Origin: a virus
Direction: 5' to 3' (one strand)
IMG/VR virus record: IMGVR_UViG_3300032304_001807
Location: 1-40,503 of that record
DNA: 40,503 bases
Made by a program: the position numbers and the translations under genes. The notes under the pieces were generated by a model. The model was not told the origin of the DNA and searched no databases. It saw nothing but the letters and a program-made list of their open reading frames with translations. Shown here piece after piece: positions 24,028 to 29,186 of the stretch (its first letter is position 1; each line of letters starts with the position of its first letter).

Positions 24028-24267
24028 ATGCAATATTTTCAAGTAAAAGTTCAATTCAGAACCGAAGACGAAAACGGTAAAGTAAAAAAACAAAATGTAG
24101 CCTATTTAGTAGATGCTCAATCAGTAACTGAAGCTGAAGTTAGAACTATAGAATACCTAGCAGCACAGGGTGAAGAAGCATTTGAAGTAAAAGCAGCAGC
24201 CGAGTCAAAAATATTTGAAGTAATTCGACATGAAAATTCAGGAATTGATGAATTAGTAGAATTGTAG
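24028..24267 (+). CDS. Small conserved protein of unknown function
   Basis: A 79-residue protein with alternating beta strands (MQYFQVKVQFRT, QNVAYLVDAQSVTEAEVRTI) and a helix, a layout seen in small phage proteins of the ferredoxin-like type. The N-terminal strand and the EAEVRTIEYLA helix suggest a compact fold. Its stop codon lies inside the first acceptor strand of the following tRNA-like module. Function unknown. Confidence 0.65.
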   Translation: MQYFQVKVQFRTEDENGKVKKQNVAYLVDAQSVTEAEVRTIEYLAAQGEEAFEVKAAAESKIFEVIRHENSGIDELVEL

Positions 24268-24419
24268 AGTGGTGGAAAAGCGTACGCTGTGGCAGACATA
24301 TCCGCTCGTCTAGCGGATGCAGAAAACGAGAAAGATAAATAATATGGGTTGACCACAAAGCCGGCTTATTTTGTTATTTATTGAATCGCTGCGTGAAGGT
24401 TCGACTCCTTCCTCTACAG
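24263..24419 (+). ncRNA. tRNA-like module 1 (expanded, no canonical anticodon arm)
   Basis: Acceptor strands TGTAGAG (24263-24269) and CTCTACA (24412-24418) pair fully. T8 and G9 follow, then a D-arm-like part. A perfect T arm GAAGG/CCTTC (24395-99/24407-11) with loop TTCGACT precedes the 3' acceptor. Between lie about 120 nt, where a tRNA needs about 40: TGTGG/CCACA (24288-92/24353-57) encloses a hairpin ATCCGCT/AGCGGAT (24300-06/24312-18). No 7-nt loop with U33 and a believable anticodon is seen. Discriminator position is G and CCA is not encoded. It could be a tRNA with an insertion or a tRNA-shaped domain of a longer RNA. Confidence 0.55.
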
Positions 24420-24650
24420 CACAAGCCCACAGGCCATGGGATCGAAAACTCAGGAACGCCTCTCAGAATAGAGTTCACTCTTGCACAGGCGCACCAATCC
24501 TCTGAATCGTTAGTCAGCGGTGTAAAGCAACCCCACTGGAGAATAGGGTTGTAAATAAGGTTGATTGGGATGAATGCAGGTGCATCGCCGGTTAGTAAAG
24601 CCAATCATAAAAGTAGATGTCCACGCACCCATCTTCTGCTTTCCTAATGT

Positions 24651-24774
24651 GGTCAGGTGGCGGAATGGAGACGCAAAAAACTGGAATGTGGTAGGTCGAA
24701 CCACACTGTAAACAAAAAAGACAATAACGCAGCAGTGCGGAAGCTAATTGAAGGTTCGACTCCTTCCCTGACTA
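24651..24774 (+). ncRNA. tRNA-like module 2 (Leu-type D arm, no anticodon arm)
   Basis: GGTCAGG (24651-57) pairs with CCTGACT (24767-73, one G-U). T8 and a D arm GCG/CGC (24660-62/24672-74) with a GGAATGG-type loop resemble leucine tRNAs. T arm GAAGG/CCTTC with loop TTCGACT (24755-61) is perfect. The centre is 75 nt and holds TGTGGT/ACCACA (24687-92/24700-05) with a 7-nt loop AGGTCGA that lacks U33, and a small CGCA/TGCG hairpin like a variable arm. No anticodon is assignable. The T-arm sequence is nearly the same as in module 1. Confidence 0.55.
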
Positions 24775-24835
24775 CAACCCGTCGGAAGCTCATCATGGCC
24801 CGAGTGAGATGAAAACGCGGATATCGGGCCTATAT

Positions 24836-24939
24836 AGTCAGGTGGCGGAATTGGTAGACGCAACGACAAGTGTCAAAATGGGGCGATATTAATAGGAGTC
24901 CAAGTATATGACATACAGGTTCGAATCCTGTCCTGACTA
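24836..24939 (+). ncRNA. tRNA-like module 3 (Leu-type D arm, no anticodon arm)
   Basis: AGTCAGG (24836-42) pairs with CCTGACT (24932-38) followed by A73. T8, G9 and a D arm with loop GAATTGGTAGA match leucine tRNAs well, and the T arm ACAGG/CCTGT with TTCGAAT is canonical. The 53-nt centre cannot form a normal anticodon stem next to the D arm; the best pairing is TGTCA/TGACA (24871-75/24909-13). A standard tRNA search may call it a leucine tRNA or pseudogene. The acceptor stem is nearly the same as that of module 2. Confidence 0.55.
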
Positions 24940-25065
24940 CTGACACGCACGGCAACCTGGAATTGGTGCATCATGAACAGGTAATGCGAGCAAACATGGA
25001 GAATACCTCACTGTGCGTAGGTAAGCATCAAGTTCTTCTGACTGTGGGGAATAGACCCACTCTTA

Positions 25066-25149
25066 GCCGGGGTGTTGAAATGGTAGACAAGAAGCACTTA
25101 AAATGCTTTGAGCTGAAAGCTCGTGCGGGTTCGAGTCCCGCTCCCGGTA
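25066..25149 (+). tRNA. tRNA-Leu(UAA)
   Basis: A complete class II tRNA. Acceptor GCCGGGG (25066-72) pairs with TCCCGGT (25142-48), with G-U pairs at 1-72 and 7-66. The D loop has GAAATGGTAGA. The anticodon stem AAGCA/TGCTT encloses CTTAAAA with anticodon TAA. The long variable arm GAGCT-GAA-AGCTC and T arm GCGGG/CCCGC with TTCGAGT are canonical. A73 is the discriminator, as required for leucine. CCA is not encoded. It reads UUA, a codon common in this AT-rich genome. Confidence 0.93.
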
Positions 25150-25182
25150 CATATTTAGGTTTATTGGTCTTGTATGTTTACA

Positions 25183-25191
25183 TATATTTAT
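25183..25191 (+). promoter_or_regulatory. TATATTTAT promoter-like motif
   Basis: TATATTTAT 33 nt after tRNA-Leu and 4 nt before the HNH start codon. Same motif and spacing as at 23038. Suggests that the HNH gene is transcribed on its own from a near-leaderless start. Confidence 0.5.
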
Positions 25192-25195
25192 TGGT

Positions 25196-25660
25196 ATGAA
25201 ACAATATAACACTAAAAAACCAAACAGTTGGGAAAAATCGGGTATTAAACCTAAAAATATCCCACAACAAGAGTTCATTGATATATGTAATAGTAGTGAA
25301 TCTATGGCACATGCTGCTTCTAAATTAGGATTACACTTTACTACTTTTAAAAAGTATGCTATAAATTATGGTTGTTATAATACTAATCAATCTGGTTTAG
25401 GTACTAAGAAAAATAAAGGCAATATTTTAGAAATAAATAAAATATCCAGTAGAGCAGGGATGAGAAACCGTATAATTAAAGAAAATCTTATCCCCTATAA
25501 GTGTAGTGAGTGTGAAATATCAGAGTGGAAAGGCCAAAAACTATCATTACATTTAGATCACATTAACGGTAATGCCTGGAACCATGAATTATCTAATTTA
25601 AGGTTTCTTTGTCCTAATTGTCATTCCTTAACTGATACGTATACGGGAAAAAATAAGTAA
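25196..25660 (+). CDS. HNH homing endonuclease
   Basis: A 154-residue protein. The N-terminal helix-turn-helix (residues 23-60, SMAHAASKLGLHFTTFKKYA) binds DNA, and the HNH domain is intact: CSEC (C103, C106), LHLDHINGN (D121, H122, N126), FLCPNCHSL (C139, C142, H143). The HNH motif with four zinc cysteines is typical of phage homing endonucleases that cut at conserved sites such as tRNA genes. It is inserted directly after tRNA-Leu. It is the intact relative of the degenerate protein at 22421. Confidence 0.9.
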   Translation: MKQYNTKKPNSWEKSGIKPKNIPQQEFIDICNSSESMAHAASKLGLHFTTFKKYAINYGCYNTNQSGLGTKKNKGNILEINKISSRAGMRNRIIKENLIPYKCSECEISEWKGQKLSLHLDHINGNAWNHELSNLRFLCPNCHSLTDTYTGKNK

Positions 25661-25661
25661 T

Positions 25662-25985
25662 ATGGCATGTCATTATTTAACAATGAAAAACAGTAACGAA
25701 TTCTACATGCGAATGAAGAATCGAGACGCTGATCTTATTTTAAAAATGGCAAAATGTGTTTTAAGTGCCTACAAACGAAATAAATCAAGTATTGATATAT
25801 TTGATATTACGTTTAAAGTACTAAGCGACGGGCTAGTATTCACCATTGATAAATCACAATACAAAGAACTATTAGGTAATTGTATGGATGATTTGATTAC
25901 AATGGAAGAATATGAGCTGTGTGCTGAAATAAAGAAAATACTAGAAGGCAAGAAAAGAGGTCGTAAATTGAAAGAAGTTCTTTAA
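25662..25985 (+). CDS. Small UVR-like protein (paralog of 21679)
   Basis: A 107-residue protein. The C-terminal helix-turn-helix LLGNCMDDLITMEEYELCAE then IKKILEGK resembles a UVR hairpin and aligns with the end of the 21679 protein, including M, EEY and C. The central IDIFDITF also has a counterpart there. The last residues are basic (KKRGRKLKEVL). It begins right after the HNH stop and ends just before the tRNA-Met gene. Function unknown. Confidence 0.62.
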   Translation: MACHYLTMKNSNEFYMRMKNRDADLILKMAKCVLSAYKRNKSSIDIFDITFKVLSDGLVFTIDKSQYKELLGNCMDDLITMEEYELCAEIKKILEGKKRGRKLKEVL

Positions 25986-25993
25986 AATAATAT

Positions 25994-26065
25994 TGCGAGG
26001 TGGAGAAATGGTAACTCATTGGGCTCATAACCCAAAGAATGGTGGTTCGATTCCATCCCTCGCAT
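25994..26065 (+). tRNA. Initiator-type tRNA-Met(CAU)
   Basis: A complete cloverleaf: acceptor TGCGAGG/CCTCGCA (25994-26000/26058-64), T8, D stem GAG/CTC with A11-T24, anticodon stem TTGGG/CCCAA around CTCATAA, and T arm GGTGG/CCATC with TTCGATT. The three consecutive G-C pairs 29-31/39-41, A11-U24 and the acceptor G2-C71, C3-G70, G4-C69 are those of bacterial tRNA-fMet. The 1-72 pair is T-A, weak, instead of the C x A mismatch. The discriminator is T (26065) rather than A. CCA is not encoded. Confidence 0.88.
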
Positions 26066-26085
26066 CTAAAAGTTCTTTAACATAT

Positions 26086-26468
26086 GGGGATAACATGGTA
26101 TCGATTCGAATGTTGAGATAATACTACATGCAGGCGTTTGGTAGAGTCGCCTTAAAAAACTGCAAACAATAACTGACGAAATGTCAACTATGACCTTCAA
26201 CGACCTTATGACGTTTGTAGGCGCCGACTACGCTTTAGCAGCCTAGTCCGCATCGGGTGTGGAATAACCTAGGAACAGAATACCACCGAGCGCTCACAAT
26301 CGACTCGCTAAATAAGGACTGTGGATTAGTTTCTTGATGTCATAAATCAAGTGGTGGAAACGACCATAACGGTCAGCCCTACTGATCAGATTTATTCAGA
26401 TCTAAGCATGTGAAACGTTAGTATTATTGTCGCTTTCGAAGACAGGGGTTCGATCCCCCTTATCTCCA
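26086..26468 (+). ncRNA. ssrA: Transfer-messenger RNA (tmRNA, SsrA)
   Basis: GGGGATA (26086-92) pairs with TATCTCC (26461-67), followed by A. The T arm AGGGG/CCCCT with loop TTCGATC and the 3' end ACAGGGGTTCGATCCCC are typical of tmRNA. The tag ends GAC-TAC-GCT-TTA-GCA-GCC-TAG (26226-26246), giving DYALAA. The stretch CAAACAATAACT just before the frame is the Bacteroidota-like resume context, with A at -4. From GAC at 26175 the tag is 23 codons; from GGC at 26220 it would be 8 (GADYALAA). It rescues stalled ribosomes by trans-translation. Confidence 0.93.
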
Positions 26469-26469
26469 C
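26461..26469 (+). repeat. Direct repeat TATCTCCAC, copy 1 (tmRNA 3' end)
   Basis: TATCTCCAC is the last acceptor strand of the tmRNA plus the discriminator and one base. An identical copy lies at 26980-26988, on the far side of the HNH gene. The next bases (ATATCTCC versus TATTTCTC) are also similar. Confidence 0.5.
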
Positions 26470-26488
26470 ATATCTCCCCCCTTCTTGA

Positions 26489-26497
26489 TATATTTAT
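26489..26497 (+). promoter_or_regulatory. TATATTTAT promoter-like motif
   Basis: TATATTTAT 13 nt upstream of the HNH gene at 26511, in the short gap after tmRNA. Same motif as before the other two HNH genes. Confidence 0.48.
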
Positions 26498-26510
26498 TGT
26501 AAATAACAAT

Positions 26511-26966
26511 ATGAAATCAAGAACTAAGGAGTATTATACTGAGTATTATGAGCAAAATAAAGATGCTCATAATGCTCGGTCTGTTGAGTGGCAATCTAAA
26601 AATAAAGATAAAGCTAAAGAGTCTGTTAAAAAATACCAAGAAAAAAATATTGATAAAGTAAGAGAATGGGATCGATTACAAAAACAAAAACAAAGACAAG
26701 AACGTAGACAATTTATAGATGAATGTAAATCTACTTGTAGTTGTAAAAAATGTGGTGATGTTAGACCCTATATATTAGATTTTCATCATATTGATCCTAA
26801 TGAAAAGGAATTTGATTTAGGTGAGGCTAGTAAATATAGTATAACTAGATTAAAAATAGAATTAGAAAAATGCATTACTTTATGTCGTAATTGTCATAGT
26901 GAGTTCCATTTTCTTGAAAAAAAACAAAACATAACTATTGAAAAATATTTATATTTAGGAATGTAA
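26511..26966 (+). CDS. HNH homing endonuclease
   Basis: A 151-residue protein from ATG 26511; an earlier in-frame ATG at 26427 lies inside the tmRNA. The N-terminal half is a charged helical linker (residues 1-70, repeated NKDK units). The nuclease domain has C78-x2-C81, DFHHIDPNEKEF (H92, H93), CITLCRNCHSEFH (C125, C128, H129). It directly follows tmRNA. A 9-bp copy of the tmRNA 3' end lies 14 nt beyond its stop, hinting at insertion there. Confidence 0.87.
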   Translation: MKSRTKEYYTEYYEQNKDAHNARSVEWQSKNKDKAKESVKKYQEKNIDKVREWDRLQKQKQRQERRQFIDECKSTCSCKKCGDVRPYILDFHHIDPNEKEFDLGEASKYSITRLKIELEKCITLCRNCHSEFHFLEKKQNITIEKYLYLGM

Positions 26967-26979
26967 ATAATATTGCCTC

Positions 26980-26988
26980 TATCTCCAC
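26980..26988 (+). repeat. Direct repeat TATCTCCAC, copy 2
   Basis: Second copy of the tmRNA 3'-terminal 9-mer, in the non-coding gap after the HNH gene. The pair brackets 26461-26988, as expected if an HNH-bearing element inserted at the tmRNA end and carried a replacement end. Nine bases in AT-rich DNA could occur by chance, but the location at the tmRNA end is suggestive. Confidence 0.45.
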
Positions 26989-27030
26989 TATTTCTCTATA
27001 TTTTATTATATTTATGGATGTAAAAAATAA

Positions 27031-27059
27031 GGTTGTATATGAAAATATACAGCCTTTTT
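27031..27059 (+). terminator. Rho-independent terminator
   Basis: GGTTGTATAT-GAAA-ATATACAGCC is a 10-bp stem (one G-U) with a GAAA tetraloop, followed by TTTTTCTGTTTT. It closes the HNH/tmRNA unit. A TATATTTAT motif sits only 15 nt upstream (27007-27015), so a short RNA could be made and stopped here. Confidence 0.8.
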
Positions 27060-27088
27060 CTGTTTTACATACATTAAAAATTAAAAAT

Positions 27089-27322
27089 ATGAAACACTTC
27101 TTCTCACAGTTATTCAATGACAACAACACTATTAATGAAAAATCAGTTGTTGGTTTTTTAGCATTTGTAATGATGGTAATATTTGCAGGAGCAGATATTG
27201 TTACAGGAACTCTTGGTAAAGAACTTGTTATTCAAGAGTTTATATTCAATGCATTCATGTGGTTAACTTTAGGTTCTTTTGGAATCGGATCAGTAGATAA
27301 GTTTATTAACAAAGGTAAATAA
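27089..27322 (+). CDS. Small two-helix membrane protein (holin-like)
   Basis: A 77-residue protein from ATG 27089; an upstream ATG at 27014 lies before the terminator hairpin and is rejected. Two hydrophobic segments, VVGFLAFVMMVIFAGADIV (about 20-38) and EFIFNAFMWLTLGSFGIGSV (about 52-71), separated by a short charged turn, give a holin-like hairpin. Proteins of this type are widespread in T4-type phages of marine and freshwater bacteria. It heads a lysis-like cassette. Holin function is inference from topology and context. Confidence 0.65.
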   Translation: MKHFFSQLFNDNNTINEKSVVGFLAFVMMVIFAGADIVTGTLGKELVIQEFIFNAFMWLTLGSFGIGSVDKFINKGK

Positions 27323-27367
27323 GATTCTGAAGTTTAGTATCTTTTATAGAGCAAAAATTAAAAATAA

Positions 27368-27673
27368 ATGGCACCAAAAAAATCTACAGCAGTAGACTCA
27401 GTAGCAGGTGCAATTAAACCACCTATTTCTTTTAAAGAGTTTAGTAAAGATCCTGTTAAAGGATTACTATTTATTGTATTAATAGCTATAGGTTATTTAT
27501 ATGTTGATGGTAAAATGAACTATAATTCTCAAATAGAAAAGCAAGGTAAGAAAATAGAGAACCTAGAAGGTAAAATAGATATTCTATCAACTCAACTCAG
27601 AAAATCAGATAGCACATTATCAGGAGCAATAGCTACAATATCTATATTACAACAGTTAGGAAAAATACAGTAA
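27368..27673 (+). CDS. Single-pass membrane protein with coiled coil (i-spanin-like)
   Basis: A 101-residue protein. After a basic N-terminus, GLLFIVLIAIGYLYV (about 34-48) is a membrane anchor, followed by a periplasmic-type coiled coil (IEKQGKKIENLEGKIDILST then QLRKSDSTL). This N-in/C-out, coiled-coil layout is that of an inner-membrane spanin. The next gene, starting inside TAATG, is a lipoprotein, the expected partner. No enzyme motif. Confidence 0.58.
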   Translation: MAPKKSTAVDSVAGAIKPPISFKEFSKDPVKGLLFIVLIAIGYLYVDGKMNYNSQIEKQGKKIENLEGKIDILSTQLRKSDSTLSGAIATISILQQLGKIQ

Positions 27674-28035
27674 TGAAGAAAGCAATACTTATATTATTCG
27701 CTCTATTTATTACTTCTTGTAGTTCTAATGTCGAAGAAAAGCCAGAAGAGCAAGAAGTTTTAGAAGAAGCAATTCAAGAAAAAAAGACTAGCGTTTTAGA
27801 TAATCTAATTAAAAAAAGTGAATCAAACCAGTCAAAAATATATACTATCAATAAAGCAGTAGATAGCACAGTTATGAAAAAGATAGAAGTTACGACTACT
27901 GTTATGAATAATCTAAAAGAAACCGTAACCGAATTAAAAGAAACAAATGAAACACTTAAAGATAGTATTAATACTAATGTTGGTAGGCCTTACAAGTTAC
28001 TCCCAATCCTATCCAATAGCCAAGACCATAGGTAA
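27673..28035 (+). CDS. Coiled-coil lipoprotein (o-spanin-like)
   Basis: A 120-residue protein. The signal MKKAILILFALFITSC has a lipobox ending at C16, then SSNVEEKPEEQE, an acidic linker. The middle and C-terminal parts form a coiled coil (MKKIEVTTTVMNNLKETVTE then LKETNETLKDSI). An outer-membrane lipoprotein with coiled coil fits the o-spanin. The last 89 nt overlap the start of another exported protein in a different frame. Start TAATG overlaps the upstream membrane gene. Confidence 0.65.
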   Translation: MKKAILILFALFITSCSSNVEEKPEEQEVLEEAIQEKKTSVLDNLIKKSESNQSKIYTINKAVDSTVMKKIEVTTTVMNNLKETVTELKETNETLKDSINTNVGRPYKLLPILSNSQDHR

Positions 28036-28378
28036 AGACTCAGTTGTTATTATTGATATAAAACAAGCTGAGCAAATTAATAGATCTCATATTAAATTAA
28101 CAAATACAGTGGATGGTCTGGAGAATAAGTCATCAATACTTGATATGCAAAAGGCGCAAGGACTTATTATGGTAGAAGCTTTAGATAGAGAATATAAAAG
28201 AGCTAATATAAAAATAGAAAACCTTAACCTCCAGCTAGAAGATAAAGATAAAGAAATTAAATTTTTACATAGAAAAATAAATAGAACTATATTTCAAGGA
28301 TTTTTAATATTGGCAGGATGGACAATATATACAGGTACAAGAAACATGCCATCCAAAAGTATAAACATAAGTTTATAA
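27947..28378 (+). CDS. Signal-peptide coiled-coil protein with C-terminal membrane segment
   Basis: A 143-residue protein overlapping the lipoprotein gene by 89 nt in another frame. MKHLKIVLILMLVGLTSYSQ is a signal peptide, residues 50-112 are coiled coil (IENLNLQLEDKDKEIKFLHR), and TIFQGFLILAGWTIYTGT (about 113-130) is a hydrophobic segment. The dual overlap resembles Rz/Rz1-type nested spanin genes, although the order differs. A role in linking membranes or in lysis is inferred. Confidence 0.58.
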   Translation: MKHLKIVLILMLVGLTSYSQSYPIAKTIGKDSVVIIDIKQAEQINRSHIKLTNTVDGLENKSSILDMQKAQGLIMVEALDREYKRANIKIENLNLQLEDKDKEIKFLHRKINRTIFQGFLILAGWTIYTGTRNMPSKSINISL

Positions 28379-28386
28379 ACTATATT

Positions 28387-28542
28387 ATGATAAAAAAAAT
28401 AATAATTTCCATACTGCTAATATGGATATTACTAATAGCGGCAATAGAAATGTCCATAATATCCGAGGATTTAATTATGGGTATTGTGGATAAAATAAAG
28501 ATTAAAATACTAAAAACTATTGGATTTTATAGTATAAAATAA
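28387..28542 (+). CDS. Small single-pass membrane protein
   Basis: A 51-residue protein from ATG 28387; the longer start at 28318 overlaps the previous gene. IIISILLIWILLIAAIEMSI (about 5-24) is a membrane helix, followed by a short basic amphipathic tail (DKIKIKILKTIGFYSIK). Such tiny membrane proteins are common in lysis modules. Function unknown. Confidence 0.55.
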   Translation: MIKKIIISILLIWILLIAAIEMSIISEDLIMGIVDKIKIKILKTIGFYSIK

Positions 28543-28565
28543 TTCATTTATAAAAAAAATAAAAC

Positions 28566-29132
28566 ATGCAAACTGGATTTAAAGAGTTATTAAACCAAAT
28601 GATGGCCAGAAGATGGTATATTACGGCTATGGTTTTAGGTGGATTTGTATTAATAATAGCAGGTATATTTGTTTCTATCACAAGCAATACAATAATTGCT
28701 GGTGAATGGAAAGAATTATTATTACTATTATTAGGTGCCTTCATTGGTAGTTATGGCAAAATTATTGATTATTGGTTTTCTGATACTGATAAGGATAAAA
28801 TGCTAGTTCAGAAAATGGATGAGGAAGATGGTGTTAGTATGGGTAGTGTAAATGATATAAAAGAATCTAACAAACCAGTAACACCATTAATCCCAGATGC
28901 CTTTATAACTGCTGCGGCTCATGCACATCAAACTAATATGGTTGAACTTGATATGAAAAAAGATCAGCAAGAGCATAATCAAATGATGTCTAAAGATCAA
29001 CAAGAACATGAGCAGGAAATGGAAAAATTAGAATTTGAATTTCAATCTCATAGACAATGTGAGCATGAGTGGGGTGATAGTGATTATGATGGTGAATTAG
29101 AATGCCAAAAATGTGGTAAAATAAAAGATTAA
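28566..29132 (+). CDS. Membrane protein with C-terminal zinc ribbon
   Basis: A 188-residue protein. Two membrane segments, ITAMVLGGFVLIIAGIFVSI (about 19-38) and LLLLLLGAFIGSYGKII (about 51-67), are followed by an acidic linker, an HxxQ-rich coiled coil (DQQEHNQMMSKDQQEHEQEM) and a C-terminal C-x-H...CxxC finger (CEHEWGDSDYDGELECQKCG). The fusion of a holin-like hairpin to a zinc finger is unusual. It may be an anchored regulator or part of the lysis machinery. Confidence 0.68.
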   Translation: MQTGFKELLNQMMARRWYITAMVLGGFVLIIAGIFVSITSNTIIAGEWKELLLLLLGAFIGSYGKIIDYWFSDTDKDKMLVQKMDEEDGVSMGSVNDIKESNKPVTPLIPDAFITAAAHAHQTNMVELDMKKDQQEHNQMMSKDQQEHEQEMEKLEFEFQSHRQCEHEWGDSDYDGELECQKCGKIKD

Positions 29133-29136
29133 AAAG

Positions 29137-29168
29137 TTTGGTTCGGGCAAAAAAACATTATATATTTA
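29137..29168 (+). promoter_or_regulatory. Host-type (Bacteroidota RpoD) promoter
   Basis: TTTG at 29137-29140, a 20-nt spacer and TATATTTA at 29161-29168 match the Bacteroidota consensus TTTG-N19-21-TAnnTTTG closely. The start codon of a lipoprotein gene is 18 nt further on. This is the best-formed promoter in the window. Confidence 0.7.
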
Positions 29169-29186
29169 CATCAACAAAAATTATAT

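Larger units (their letters stand above)
24263..25063 (+). ncRNA. Dense structured non-coding RNA region (~800 nt), GOLLD/ROOL-like candidate
   Basis: Between the small CDS ending at 24267 and tRNA-Leu there is no convincing gene, yet the sequence is visibly richer in G+C than the AT-rich neighbours and packed with inverted repeats. Clear stems include CAACCC/GGGTTG (24528-33/24546-51), TGATTGG/CCAATCA (24562-68/24601-07), GGCCCGA/TCGGGCC (24797-803/24824-30), ACGCAC/GTGCGT (24945-50/25013-18) and GTGGG/CCCAC (25044-48/25056-60), plus three tRNA-like modules listed separately. Giant ornate RNAs GOLLD and ROOL are known from phages next to tRNA genes and are of similar size. The assignment is an inference; the RNA could also be new. 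It may be one transcript or several processed pieces. Confidence 0.55.

Noticed and set aside
24288-24357. A simple intron in a tRNA at the TGTGG/CCACA stem
   Set aside because: The loop flanks do not give a U33 or a purine at 37 for any anticodon, and no self-splicing core or bulge-helix-bulge is recognisable, so I kept it as a tRNA-like module instead.
24374-24704. Minus-strand reading frames of 64-76 codons within the RNA region
   Set aside because: They overlap the structured RNA, have no credible composition or start, and no family pattern.
24963-25199. Plus-strand reading frame of 78 codons covering tRNA-Leu
   Set aside because: It runs straight through a complete tRNA and the structured RNA; its sequence has no protein-like pattern.
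26427-26510. Upstream in-frame extension of the third HNH gene beginning at 26427
   Set aside because: The extra 28 codons lie mostly inside the tmRNA 3' end and T arm; ATG 26511 follows a promoter-like motif and gives a normal start.
27014-27088. Start of the first lysis-cassette gene at ATG 27014
   Set aside because: It is inside a TATATTTAT motif and precedes a strong terminator hairpin; ATG 27089 begins a clean two-helix membrane protein.
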